A stretch of 64,000 nucleotides of DNA from Tieghemiomyces parasiticus (GCA_027575765.1 JANBPT010000079.1:1-64000), one strand, 5' to 3'; shown: positions 1 through 11,351, counted from the first letter of the stretch. A program made the numbers and translations. Notes: generated from the sequence alone by a model not told the origin.

Positions 1-555
1 GCCTGTCAGACGACAGTAGCAAAGTTTACGGGGCCATATCGCACCCAAGGTGATGCTGACCATTGCTTTTCATCAGGTGTGGCCTGTTGCACCTGCATGG
101 CAAGCCCCCGGGTGTCAAGGTCTCCACCGAACTCTATGTAGAGTACGGGCTGAAGCCCATGGTCCAGGCCTGGGGGGAGGCACGTGGAGGTCTGGACCAT
201 TACCTTCCACAGCTCTACCACAATAATGCACCACCACATTGCACTGCAGCTACCCAGACCTACATTTCCGCCTCTAAACTCAAACTTATTTCGGATCCTC
301 CCTACAATCCTGATCTGGCCCCCTGCTACTTCAGGCTGTTCAGGAACATCCAACAGCGGCTGAGGGGTAACAAGTTCGTCACGGTGGAGGCGGTCGTGGA
401 CGCCTGGCGATTGGAGCTAGCTAAGCTCCCATCGAATGCCTTTAGAGCCTGCTATGATAGCTAAATAGAGAAAGCTTACCGAGTGGTACAGAGTGGTAGT
501 AATTATTATCAATAAGCGCTATTTAGATTTGAGGAAACTGAAGTTTTATAGAGTA
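1..555 (+). pseudogene. Decayed Tc1/mariner-like transposase C-terminus in an inverted repeat fragment
   Basis: The plus-strand frame 63-464 reads like the C-terminal half of a Tc1/mariner DDE transposase. It has YHNNAPPH where the family has a D-N-x-P-x-H motif, then PPYNPDLAPC and RLRGNKFVTVEA. The catalytic Asp of the second motif is Asn here and in the copy near 57.0 kb, so both probably descend from an inactive element. No N-terminal half or terminal inverted repeat is seen. Bases 1-300 match the reverse complement of 56.8-57.1 kb almost exactly. Similarity to the repeat continues, weaker, to about 555, where it stops. It is a fragment and not expected to move on its own. Confidence 0.8.
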
Positions 556-1673
556 CCCATAACCAACTCTCACCTCCAGTGCTAAAATGTGCGGCCCCCT
601 CACTGACGCTCATGCGGCCGTCTGTTCCTCCACCCTCCCTATTAGCCCTAGGCTCTATGGCGACTTCAATGAGTATTATACTGTGATGGCCGTCTGGCAT
701 GTGGCAGATGGGGAGACCTAGGTGGCGAAGCAAGTCGGCAAAGGGCGCAGAAAAAGCACGGTTTACAAATATGTACGGGTATTTCACACTTGATTTTTAT
801 TAGACTGCGCCCTGCGCCTGTCTATATATAAACCCGGCTTGGATAGGATATCGAATACCAACTACATACACGTGGAGGAAGACGGTACTGTAAACTCCCA
901 CATTGTGGAGAGAGGGGCGAAGCAGTATCCCTTGCGGGATCCTTCTGGGTCGTCGTCCGGGTAGTTTATTGGACGGCTTACGATGGGGAGGTCCAATCGG
1001 GTGGACGCCGTGGATTTGCCCTGCTCAGACGACCAGGGGTGGAGGTCACTTGGTTCCCACTGAGGTGCTCCCCTCCACCTTTCTTTTCTTATTGGGTCGG
1101 GCCCGCCCCTCTTCTATTATAATGGTGCAGGTGGTCCCTCTTGATTAGCGCACCAAACCGCCAAATATACCCGCCCTCCAGGCTCTGACACCGGCGATTG
1201 CCACTATTATGTGTCAGCTTCGCAGCTGCCGCAGCTTCAGGTGCCGCCTACTGGGCAACCTGGCCCCCAGGCCCTGACCCTCCAGTACCGCCGAGTTCGC
1301 ATCATCCCTGACTGTCACGATTTTATCTACTTCTTTCTCTGCCCCTCCTAGGGCCATCCCCCCTTTTTTTCACACCTTCCAATAATAACCGCCACTATGT
1401 CGAGTGTCACACAAGGCATAGTATATCCGGCAGGGCTAATTACCAACGCTAGTCCTGCCGGGTATAAGACTGGTAGACTTGCGCTAAAGTGCAGCCGTGC
1501 TGATATATTAAATAAACCCAATCCACCACCACCTCCACCTCCTCCTGCTATTGCCAGGGCTAAACGATCTCCCTCTTGCCTGAATTAACCAGTCAGATAC
1601 ATTTCGCTGCATCCTCCCCTCCTGTTCCGCATTGCTCATTCGCATTCCTCGCGTATCGATTCTCTACCCTCTC
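556..1673. other. Region upstream of IDO, no convincing gene
   Basis: No conserved coding sequence is seen. A TATA-like TATATAAA lies at about 825-832 and a CCA/CCT-rich triplet tract at about 1520-1550. A strong hairpin at 1422-1466 is listed separately. Short open frames (for example 903-1148 and 1397-1588) show no family features. The stretch could hold the IDO promoter and 5' leader, or a small unrecognised gene starting after the TATA box. Confidence 0.5.
1422..1466. promoter_or_regulatory. 17-bp stem hairpin upstream of IDO
   Basis: Bases 1422-1438 pair with 1450-1466: 17 consecutive pairs, two of them G-U wobbles if transcribed on this strand, around an 11-base loop. The core is CCGGCAGG / CCTGCCGG. 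It lies about 210 bases before the IDO start codon. If transcribed it would be a stable 5'-leader structure; it could also be a protein-binding palindrome or a tiny repeat relic. The pairing is seen directly, the role is not known. Confidence 0.5.
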
Positions 1674-4350
1674 ATGTCGTCTGCATTCCGTCTCGAGGAC
1701 TACGACGTGAGCCCCATCACGGGCTTCCTACCCGAGCAGGAGCCCGCCCGTCGCTTAGCCGATTCCTACTATACCCCCTGGCTGGTGCTCAATGAGGATC
1801 TCCAGGCCCTTCAGCTCACCGGGACGTTGCGTGCCCGGGTCGAAGAGGTAAGTTACAATCTTTTTTTTAATTTTTTTATTCCACCGTATCTGTCCCTTTT
1901 CTCCCCGTGGTCGATTTTCCGAGTGGAATATCTGGGCGGCAGAGCTACGGCAATAGGCCGGTAAAGCACATATTCAGAGGGCGACTTCGCCCCACAGAAT
2001 GGTCACAGTGGCGCATCATGTCCCTCTCCCCTTCTCACTCTATTCTGCGATCTCGACATGAGGGTGGAAAGGAGAAGGGGGGACATGTAAGTCACCCGAA
2101 GACATCGGCCTCTACTGATAAATGCATGGGGTTTCACACTGACACCCGGTATGCGCTGCCGAAGCCTGTTCATGCATAATCCTGGCATATTCAGGTTTTC
2201 ATGACGGGAGATGGAGAGTCACAGTCACAGAGGTGTGGGCAGCCCGACCCCGCCTTGTACCCCTCTTAGACTCCCACGCCTACATACTCACCTTCGGCAC
2301 ATTGTGACTGCCTTTCTGCACTGGCACCCTGTTGGAACCACAATGGAGGCGCTAACCTGCTCACCTATTTCCCCCCTCCTCTGCACCCCTTTTCCCACCA
2401 CTTACCATCTCATATACCTCCCCTGACCCCCATATGACCTGGTCGATCGCTTTTATCGCCTGACCCGTCTTCATGACGTGACCCCTTCATCCTTCGACCG
2501 GGTGGTGCATACCGATTCCCCTCATCGACCCATTGCGTACACCGTACCAGCTGCCCGTTTTATCCATCGATCGCCTGATTGACGAGCGCGAGCGGCGGTG
2601 GGCCTACACCATTTTGGGCTTCCTGGCCCATACCTACGTATGGTGTGACCGCCAGCACGTCAAAACCAGTCTGCCCGCCGGGATCGCGGTTCCCTGGGTC
2701 CAACTGGCCCACGCACTGGAGCTGCAGCCCGTGGTCTCCTGCGCCTCGGTCGTCCTGTGGAATTGGCGTAAACTGGACCCGCAGGGCCCCCTCGACCTCA
2801 CCAACGTCACCTCCCTTCAGACTTTTACAGGCTCGACCGACGAGACCTGGTTTTACCTCATCACGGCCGCCGTAGAGGCTCATGCCATCCCGATCCTCCG
2901 GGCCATCCCGGCCATGCTGACCGCCATCGATACCCAGGACACCCGCGCCGTCTTGGCCTTCCTGCACGAGATGCGCGGCGTACTCGCCGACCTTCCGGCC
3001 CTTTTGAACCGCATGTACGAGCACTGCGACCCGCACATGTTTTACACCAAAATCCACGCCTTCCTCACCGGGTGGAGTAACCAGGCCGCCACAGGTCTAC
3101 CACACGGGTTACTGTACAAGGGCGTCGACGACGTTGGTGTCGACCCGAACGACCACGCGACCCTCATTGCCCGGCACCGCACCCACGCTGGCGGCAGCGC
3201 GGCCCAGAGTTCCATTGTCCAGGTGCTTGATATAGTGCTGGGCATCCAGCACTACCCGACGGGCCAGCCCCGGGACCAACGGTCCATCGCTTCACAGAAC
3301 GATCCGGACCTGCGCCGCGGTAATTACCTGGTGGCCATGCGCGCGTATATGCCTGGCCCGCACCGTCGATTCCTCGAAGACCTTGGCCGGCAATGTCACC
3401 TCCGCGCATTTGTCCAGGACCAGGGTGCCCCCGAGATCCTCGCCACGCTACGGCGTACCGACACCGACGAGGCCTGCCTTCGCGAGGACATGTTGACCAC
3501 CTATAATGACTGTGTGGGCCACGTGCGCCGGTTCCGCGACGCCCATATCCAAATGGTGACGCGCTACGTAGTCAGCCCCGCGCGGAAGTCTGGAACGGCC
3601 ACCGTGACAAATTCCACAGCGCTTCCGACCCCATACTCCCATGGCGAACGGCCGCGCCAAAACATGACCGCCGCGCCGGTAGCGTCGCACGACCCTGCTT
3701 GGACACCCAAGGCTACACCCCCCGTCGACAGTATACCCAGTACCCCTACGGAAAAATCGGCCCAGGTTTCCCCTCACCTACCCCCTACGGCGGGGGATGA
3801 GTTCTTCCTTAGCGTCCGGACCCGGACCATCCCCACCAGCCAAACCAGTATCCCGTCTTCATCGGCTTCAACCGTTGCACCGAGCGAATCGGAAGACTGG
3901 CCCGTCAGCCCTCCACTGGATTCGCCAGTTTCCCGTTTCAGTCTGAGCGGTCTACGGCGGGCAGCTGCCACCTGGATTTCCGCCAAGGCCTCGCCGACAT
4001 TTGAAACAGATTCCTTTACCTTACCTGCCAGAAATGCTTCTACTACTACGACTATTAATGCCATCGCCGCCTCCACTTTTATGGGCGCCATGACGCCTCA
4101 GAGCGAGAACAGACCCTCCAGCCGGCGGGCCTCGGAAGGCGGAGAAACAGCCGTCTCTGACCCCAGCAGCCCGGTCAATTCACTCCTGGTCGTTGCCGAC
4201 CAGCCGCAGCAACAACAGGCGGTCAAGTCCCCCGCCGTGGCCGTCATGCCCCGAACAGGTCGCCAGGAGCTTTTGGGCTCTGGTGGTACTAGTGCTATCA
4301 AGTTTCTCAAGCAGGTGCGGGATGAGACCACTGAGGGGCTGTTGCACTAA
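1674..4350 (+). CDS. Indoleamine 2,3-dioxygenase with long low-complexity insert (two exons)
   Basis: Heme enzyme opening the indole ring of L-tryptophan to N-formylkynurenine, the first step of the kynurenine/de novo NAD route (fungal Bna2 type). Model: join(1674..1847, 2551..4350), 657 residues, donor GTAAGT and phase 0. Exon 1 carries the family opening LEDYDVSPITGFLP and exon 2 starts LPVLSIDRL. Further hallmarks are GGSAAQSS (about 272-279), MRAYMPGPHRRFL, and the proximal heme His at about residue 390 in FRDAHIQMVTRYV. The C-terminal GSGGTSAIKFLKQVR motif is kept but sits after about 220 residues of Ser/Thr/Pro-rich sequence (about 405-627) that the usual 400-450-residue enzyme lacks. 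The position of human Arg231 is His227 and that of Ser167 is Thr163. The 703-base intron is long for this window and could hide an extra exon. Family assignment is firm; activity is not. Confidence 0.93.
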
Positions 4351-5846
4351 TTATCGTACCAGTCCAGATAGTCAGGTGGGAGAGAGCGAGAGAGAGTGTG
4401 TGGTTGCCCTTAGAGTTGGCGCGCTTCTACACAGCTCAAACGCCAGTATGCCAATACTGCATATTGATGTGTGTTACCTGCTTTAATATTTTGTTTCGTT
4501 TGTGTCAAATAGAGATACGCAGTACTCAGAATAGAGTCTTCGATTACTTTTTTTACATGCAATTCCCCTTCGTATGACACTGAGCAATTGCCCACTCTCA
4601 TCTCTCTTTTTTTCAGCGTCTGTCACCCATAACCCTTGCTGCAGGGTTCGAAATGCACTCCGCAGAGCTAAGCTTCTCCCCCCCGAGCCTTGTCCGAGAC
4701 ACTGTTATCCTTTTTTGAGGGACCCAGGCCGCCTTATCATGCGTTCCTGCCCTCCCCCACTTACCGGCCTTGACCCCCTACCAATAAATTCCATACCGAA
4801 CAGAAGCACTGGACATCCTTCCATAGATCTTCTTCAACTATGGTACAAAAAAAAAACGTCGCACAAGTTCGAAGCACGTACTATTTCGTTGCGAAGCTTC
4901 AGGAGAGCAGGACCGAAGGGTGTCGCTGCGCAAAGGTACGCGTGTAGTTCGTCGGCATTGGAAAGGGCATCTTCACGACAATAAAATTCCGTCGAGCATA
5001 ATTACGGCGACACAGCGGCGGTCTCAACTTCTCTCGCTCTTTCGTTATTTTCGCACCTATCTTTCTTTGTTCACTATCTTGTAGCCCTTTGATATCCATC
5101 CATACTCACCGATTCGCAGCCCTGGTCCCAATTTATCTCGAGAATGGAAGGCCTTGATTGTGAGCGGAGTACTCTTTCAATAGTATAGATTGCTTGGACT
5201 GCGGATAACTGAGTGGTCACTTTCAAACAAAGCGCTACTAGGTCTTCCACCGCATGTGTCCCCTCTCTTTATTGGCTGGTGAGACTCTGCCGATACAAGC
5301 GCCTTTATTCTGGCGGGAAAAGTGTGCCGCGAGTCAATCGGTCGTCGCGTCTCCCAAAAAAAAAAATACAACTGCGGGTGTGGAAACAGGAAGAGGGGCG
5401 AATGAGAAAAAGGATAAGGCACCTTGGTTGTACGGCCCATACCATGGTCTGATGTGCCTTTACGGTCCCGGGTCCTGGTGTCACGGACGGAAGGAAGGAG
5501 GGATCGGGCGGGAGAACGGGAGGGGGAGCACAGCGTGCCGCTTGAATCAGCTCAAACCCCTTCCCCCTGGTCAACCACCACGGCGGCCGAATGTTTAGGT
5601 ATCTACCTAGCGAACAGTAAGCCAGTTTCGCTTGCATATAAAGCCTCACCTCGTCGACCTTATGGTCAAGGTTCTCAGAATCACACACACATCGCTTCCC
5701 CACTGTCTCTGACACGCGTCTCTATCATACAATTGCTACACCTATCCGCGTTTGCCTTTGGCTTTAACCATCTACTTTCCTCTAAACGTCACTTTCCCTC
5801 CACTCTACCTCCACCTCCACCCCTCATCCACTAGCACTTATTTGTC
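4351..5846. other. Intergenic region between IDO and the secreted proline-rich gene
   Basis: No supported gene. A short GA repeat follows the IDO stop (about 4378-4400). A TATA-like CATATAAAG lies at about 5635-5643, roughly 205 bases before the next start codon, and a pyrimidine-rich tract (about 5770-5830) leads into it. Open frames here are short and overlap on both strands. Confidence 0.5.
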
Positions 5847-6137
5847 ATGCTACGCATCACTATTCTGTCCGTGGCTCTCCTTGCCTTAGTCAGTCTTACT
5901 TTGGCCGCCCCTGGTTTACCTTTTTTGAACGCGTATGATAAGATAAAAAAAACTGTACGCCCGACAAAAAATACCCCTCCCCCTCTACCTCCGCGCCCTG
6001 CTAGTAAAAATAAACCACCGACCCTCCCAGCTCGTCCGCCTCGCCCTCCTCGTGATCCTGTACCACCGCCCCCTAAACGGACCAGTGCATTTCCCGACCC
6101 GAACTCTGGCGACACTAAACTGCCATTTTATTATTAG
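5847..6137 (+). CDS. Small secreted proline-rich protein, unknown function
   Basis: A 96-residue single-exon frame. Residues 1-20 (MLRITILSVALLALVSLTLA) form a clear signal peptide with a probable cut at A-A-P. The mature part of about 75 residues is basic and very proline-rich, with runs such as TPPPLPPRP and PVPPPPKR that resemble SH3- or profilin-type ligands. It has no cysteines and no known domain. A pyrimidine-rich leader and an upstream TATA-like box support a real gene. It is not recognised as any named family; a secreted effector-like or cell-wall peptide is the simplest reading. Chance coding cannot be excluded for so short a frame. Confidence 0.6.
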   Translation: MLRITILSVALLALVSLTLAAPGLPFLNAYDKIKKTVRPTKNTPPPLPPRPASKNKPPTLPARPPRPPRDPVPPPPKRTSAFPDPNSGDTKLPFYY

Positions 6138-6229
6138 GCTACCTGGAGGATTGTACCATCACCTTTCAACATCCTATCCATTGAGGTAGACATCGTTGAG
6201 TGACCTATTAGTATCGAGTGGACCACCAG

Positions 6230-6716
6230 GTTTGCTCATGATCAACGTTGTAACCCAAAACCCAGACCTCTGATCCATATCCCAAGTGAGGCCAACCGGC
6301 TGCCTTTCCGTCCCAGGCACTACCACCCGACCTTGGTGGCGGCGCCTTAGAGTAGCTGATTACTAGAAGGTCTACCCTTCTATCCCCACGGTGGCCCCAC
6401 CCTTCCATCACCTTCGTTAACCAAACCGGGAGTCGCCTGCTATCCTTTTAGGGCCTTGTCTTCTCTATTTGATTTATTCCCGATCCGACAGCTACTTAGT
6501 CGTCTCTCCATTCCTTGCCGGCGCCTGGTCCTGACTCGGCCTGTCGTCTTGGATTCTCTAACCTAGGCTAAATAGTTACTGCGAATGATGCCGGGCATTT
6601 TTCCAGAATAGGAGACCTACTGGCCGCCATTCAATATAACCACAGTCATCGCTTAAATCATCAACTCCCCGTCTAAACTTGAGCTTAACCGCTAGTATTC
6701 GTTAAGTTTACGCCCA
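6230..6716 (-). repeat. Inverted partial copy of the 5.3-kb repeat
   Basis: This stretch is the reverse complement of about 14,665-15,160 in repeat copy A, roughly 95% identical by eye with small indels. The minus-strand frame 6208-6411 and its counterpart at 14973-15161 begin with the same 47 or so residues. No protein family is evident, so the shared frame is treated as repeat sequence and not a gene. Its outer edge near 6230 falls at the repeat position where the fragment at 1-555 also stops. Confidence 0.85.
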
Positions 6717-7292
6717 CCACGCCTGTACATAATACTCTTGGGGGGAGACGCAATTTCAACACGTGCTGCGCCACAAGCTGTTGTGAGTGTAAGCCTGCGG
6801 GGGTGCAGGCTTTTGAAACGCTCGGGAAGTCTAAAAAATTGCAATGTAGTTGAACGATCAACTTGTTTTTCATCGGGACCGTCATTAAGGTTTCCATAAT
6901 GGAGTCAGCTCGTGTGGTAGGTAGGGTCCCGAGGGTCGGTTGATTGGCGGCAAATTCAAGGTAGATAGACTTTAAGTATAAAAGGTTATGTAGGTTCGTT
7001 GGCCTTGATGGTAGCCCAGGAGCACCTCGCGACAATCACCAGTCACGGTACAACCTGCGACCGTCGCTGCCGACTAAGCCATCTAACCAGTGTGGCGTTA
7101 CCTACCAATGCATTTCCGCCTTGGCTCTCCTCGCCAACAACCTTACCCCTATTCATCAACGGTCCAACCCCCTGATTCGTCTGCCCTTGCAAACCAGAGC
7201 GAGTTCTACTCCACCTCGCATTGCACGAATTCGAACATCTACAGGCGTTTCAGTGGCACATTGGATTGTATATTCTTCCCAACAAGCCGATG
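6717..7292. other. Intergenic, nothing recognised
   Basis: No repeat homology beyond 6716 was found. A minus-strand frame of 116 residues (6685-7035) starts inside the repeat and has no signal peptide or family features. Two overlapping plus frames at 7090-7312 look like chance openings. Confidence 0.4.
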
Positions 7293-8540
7293 CTAGTGCT
7301 GGTCCAATGTAAACGTTTTGAAAATTACTGTGCTGTCTAAATTCGCCATATGGCGAGCGAGGGCAGCACGGTTTAACACGAGGCTACCATTGGTATGGAA
7401 CTCGTACGGAAAGACGACACCTATCTTCTCGCCGGTCTCCTGCAAAGGTTGACCGGCCAGCAGAATATAATCGTCACCAGGTAAAATCGTCATGAGGAAT
7501 GGATTGGGCCGCTTTGCCAAATAATCATCGGAAGGGAAGCCTACCTTAAACCTATAATCAAGATCCCTGATAGCTTTCAATGGTGTACCTGAGCTGGGTT
7601 TTTCGTCGGATTGGGCGGCAGTCAATGGTTGTCTCGGTGGGTGTGAAGAACTGGCCCGGGCAGCGACAGTCTGCGCACAAGTATTACTTATATAAGTAAC
7701 CTTGTCAAGGAATAGCATCTTAAAGTCAGTTTGTGATTGCGCTTTAGCTCCAGCCAGAGGAAATCTGTTGAATTAGTCGGTGACGAACTCCGACAGCGTA
7801 TTACTTAATAGGAAGTGTATCGGCAAGGGTCTGATCAACGGGATGGCCTGTGTGTCACTAGATCCTAACGCCGAGGAGAACTGGTCGGGACGATGGCTAG
7901 CGGTCGCGTAAGGATTATGTATGGCGTTCTGGTTGCTTGGACGCTTCGAGGGGTCAATACTAGGGCCGTGTTTACGACTACCATCCAATTGGTTGTCCGA
8001 GCGTATGTCCAGGAGATCGGGCTGAGGCGCTTTACCGTCCAGGGTCAGTATCTTTTGTATGGCTGGGTCTAATGTAGGCCATATATCCAGCTCGTAGGGG
8101 AATGGTGGACGGTGGCGATTATTTGGTTCGGGGCTGGTCTGGAGTACGCTCCGCTGGTCGACCGGAGGTGCATCTGGCGCGTGCTGGGTTGTCTCACCGC
8201 CCGAGAGCAGTATTTCACGCACGGCGGGGTCGAAATCCGGCCAAGTATCCCACCCATCGGGGTTCGAAAACGAGGGGCTATGGGGGAGGTGCGTGGACAT
8301 TCCGGGCGGCTGCATTGACCGGCCGTCGTCAGCTTCGTACACCGGTTGGAAGGGGGCAGGGTCTGGTGTCGCAGTGAACGAGGTTCCCTGTTGAAGCAGC
8401 CATGGATTAGGCTGCACACCGACGTGCGGTAATCGGGAGCCCTCCATATTGTCCGTCACCGGAGTCCCCATCGTCGAATAGACCATACATAGCATCGTCA
8501 GCGTAAGGCGGAAGGAAGGTTGGCCATTATAAGCAGTCAT
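7293..8540 (-). CDS. Predicted secreted protein, lineage-specific, two exons
   Basis: The start codon at 8540 opens a frame with a hydrophobic leader (FRLTLTMLCMVYSTMG), read as a signal peptide. A TATA-like TATATA lies about 120 bases upstream. Exon 1 runs to about 7805 (donor GTAATACG). Exon 2, from 7741 or 7747 to 7293, restores the frame, giving about 394-396 residues; the 3' splice site is uncertain. The middle region repeats one motif, WPDFDPAVREIL and WPTLDPAIQKIL, within a Pro/Ser/Asp-rich, probably disordered stretch. The C-terminus (KIGVVFPYEF, NGSL, AALARHMA) resembles the C-terminus of the repeat-borne secreted protein at 52.9 kb. No known family is recognised. It could be an extracellular effector of a fast-evolving family. 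Confidence 0.6.
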
Positions 8541-8655
8541 GGTGGACTCGAATGGTGAGAGGCAATAAAAACGGTTGAATAGGTTGGCTGGAAACAGGGT
8601 GTGGTGAAAATACTCGAAAGCAGCTGGGGTGGACTGGGGTTGACCAGATCGACGG

Positions 8656-8666
8656 AGTTATATATG
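8656..8666 (-). promoter_or_regulatory. TATA-like element for the 8.5-kb gene
   Basis: On the minus strand the sequence reads CATATATAACT about 120 bases before the start codon at 8540. The spacing suits a fungal TATA box with a leader of about 80-90 bases. Assigned by motif and position only. Confidence 0.4.
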
Positions 8667-9089
8667 GACTGTGGGTGCAGCGTACCCCACAGCCGGTGTT
8701 GGAAAAGAGTCAACTTGGAGAGGGACGTCGACAGGGTCCTAGCCGAGGGTACTTCCGGTATGTCATGGTTAGGCGGGAGATGTCGGATAGTACTAAAAAG
8801 CCAGTGTACCCAATACCGGCGCAACCTGTGCAGTCGTGGTGACTGTATGTTGGAGTAAAGAACAGACATAACGGCTTCATAGTACTACTTCGAGTGCGCT
8901 CTCTCTCTGTCCCTCCTCTCCACGCAGCAGAAAACCGGAGGGCGGATCTGAGTGGCCGCTTTTCTGTCCTCAGAATTGCTGGCCATAAAGGGAAGGGGCC
9001 GTCCTTTGCGGCTGCGTTCGGAGGTGTAACTGTACCAGTGCTGCAATAGGTCTGTCAAAACACAAGGAGGCCTACGGTGCGATGTTTCG

Positions 9090-9715
9090 CTACAGGAAGC
9101 CCCACCCTATCTCCTTCTTCCGTACCATGGGTGCCAAATAGGCAACCTGACAATAAGAAAACAAAGAGCCGATCCGAGTGGTGGACGTAGACTGCAGGTT
9201 GCCGACATCCACTACCTTTTGCATCGCTTTGATAGTATCTGCGACGATTTGGGAGACACGCTCTTGATACGGTCTGATGGCTGCGGCTAGCGCCTTACAA
9301 CGTCTCCTCCCATCCTCCGGCCTAAGGATGAGCGAGGACAGCGCGGCGGTGTCACAGAGATCAATTTTGAGCCCCTTGCAATCTAAGCGAGGCGTCAAGC
9401 ATAGGCAAGCGAAGGGCCCATAAAGTCTTTGCTTAGCGGTGTGGTATTCGGGTGATAAAAGGGGTTGGTAGGTCTACCGCGGGCGGTGACCTCAGGGCAA
9501 GGTGTAGTCATTGGTGGAGACGGGGGTTGGTTTAGTCGGCAGTGTTTGAGGTGGGGTTGTGCGAAAAATAATAAAAGAAATAAAGAATGTGTCGGCATCC
9601 AAAAGCCAACGTCCGCAAAAATACTGCAAGCCACAGCGACGCCTTGCAGGAACGACCACGACCTCCGTAGCAATTGGCGATTGGCCGAACCAAGCGGCTC
9701 ACGTAAACCCGCCAT
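9090..9715 (-). CDS. Candidate small secreted or membrane protein, two exons
   Basis: A minus-strand ATG at 9715 opens a frame of about 77 residues to a donor GTAGAC at about 9485. An acceptor CTTAG near 9384 joins, in frame, a helical C-terminal exon ending at 9090; total length is about 175 residues. A later ATG at 9598 (MPTHSLFLLLFFAQ) would give a shorter protein with a clear signal peptide. A TATA-like TATATAAA lies at about 9767-9774. The stretch VAVACSIFADVGFWMPT recurs in altered form on the minus strand near 50.25 kb, which argues that this frame is translated upstream of 9598. No known family is recognised; the start and splice model are tentative. Confidence 0.45.
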
Positions 9716-9774
9716 GACCTACCACCGAGCCCCAAGCCAAGGTCCATTCTCCTACAGATTTCTCGGCTATATAA

Positions 9775-10714
9775 ACCTGCGAACCTAACCACTAATGTTG
9801 TACCCTACTTTATACCTAAACTCACACCGATTGCAATAGAACACCCCTTGGGATCTCGACTACCACACACTGTACAACATCACCTTATTAGGTTACCTCC
9901 TGGTTCCAATGTCCCTCTATTCAATGTGGCATAATAGAGACCTTCCGCAATCCATCCCTATGATTTAGGCCTTGGAGTGCGAGGTAGGTTTACCAACAAA
10001 TCAAGAATATACCGAATTTCCTGATTACCGGCATTGTACGGCAGATTTTGGCATAGTTTCTGTCGCTCACAATGCCAGCTTCAATAGGCCAGGCGGAGTG
10101 TCTTGAATTCTCCCCCCCCCGAAAATAAAGTCAGCAGAAGCGGACAGCTGGTGCATGAGGCCGTGACAAGTCTCCACCGTTGACCTGGACATAGGTACAC
10201 CATGAGACCGCATGTTGTTGCGGCGGGGAACCATGGGCAATCCAACTGGAAGCGGCTGGTATCCATGGTCGGCTTACCCCAGTGAGGCCGGCCATTGCCC
10301 AGGACATAGTAAGCCTCCTCCACCATCACGGAAATGAGGTCCAAGACCTCTGTGATGGGTTCGTTGCCGTCTTATAAAAGGACATGGAGGGAAGGCAGCT
10401 GAGTGGATGGCGTAGAAGGAGTGAAGAGGGGAGGGAGGACATGGACTGATCGAAGGTACAGAAGGGTGGGGAAGCTGCAGGCGGGAAACTATAATGCGGG
10501 TTATGATGGAAAGGCGGACAATGTCGACGGAGGCCAGGGAAGCCATGCCTGGGACGGCTTATGGGGTGGAAATTTGGGGGTGGTTGACAAGTCAAGAGGG
10601 GGAAGATAGGTAAGGCTGACGGGCGGGTGTGGGTGGTGAATACGGGCTACTACACACAAACGGCATTGCACCCGGGTCTGTGGCGGGGCCCTCCCCTCTG
10701 TCATGTTACGATTT
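9775..10714. other. Mostly unassigned; possible short minus-strand gene
   Basis: A minus-strand frame ends at 10081, with a possible ATG at about 10327 and a TATA-like TTTATAAGA about 45 bases before it. It contains FQLDCPWFPAATTC, but no signal peptide or family is evident. Pyrimidine-rich frames on the minus strand at 10.27-10.7 kb look like promoter or leader sequence. There is a poly-C run at about 10113-10122. No firm gene. Confidence 0.3.
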
Positions 10715-11351
10715 TATCTCTAACGATACAGCCTTAGCTGGCTACATTGGCCGCGGTCGATAGAACGAGGCCTTCTTAGGGGTCAGACGTCCGAGGCTGC
10801 GTGGGACAGGGAGGAGATATTGTACACGCAATGACACAGCCATCTCGGTCGCCTCAGTCTCTTCCGCCCCCCTCGGTCTTCATATAAACATGGGGTTTAG
10901 CTAATAGTATGGCTGTCGGCCTATTCCGAGTATAAACCGAGTCGTGGTCCTTTACTTCGGGTCGATCGAAGGGGAGAGCCGAGGACGGAGACAGGTCCAG
11001 CGAGGGAAACAGGGTGACACAGCCCGAATCATGGAACCCCATGTTAATGGTGAACACTGGGCAGCGTGTCCGCCCTGCGTCTGTCACCATGCTCGGTATC
11101 ACCCACAGAGGGGTGGCATTGGTGGCAAGCCGCAGGTTGGTGGTTACGGTACGAGGTGACCCGTGTAAGGCCCTAATGAGAGTGGCCGACTTTTTATTTA
11201 ACCTTCACTCGGCTGACGAGCAAAGGGACAAGATGATTCGGTAGGAGACGACGACGGTAACACACTGTCCGCCTTAGAGCCCAGCATCGGTGTCCTTTAT
11301 ACGCTTCGCCTGGCCCAACTACAAAAAAAGGGTAGAGCACAACTCTGCCAC

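Noticed and set aside
2560..3057. A 165-residue minus-strand frame inside the IDO gene
   Set aside because: Antisense shadow of a strongly supported exon.
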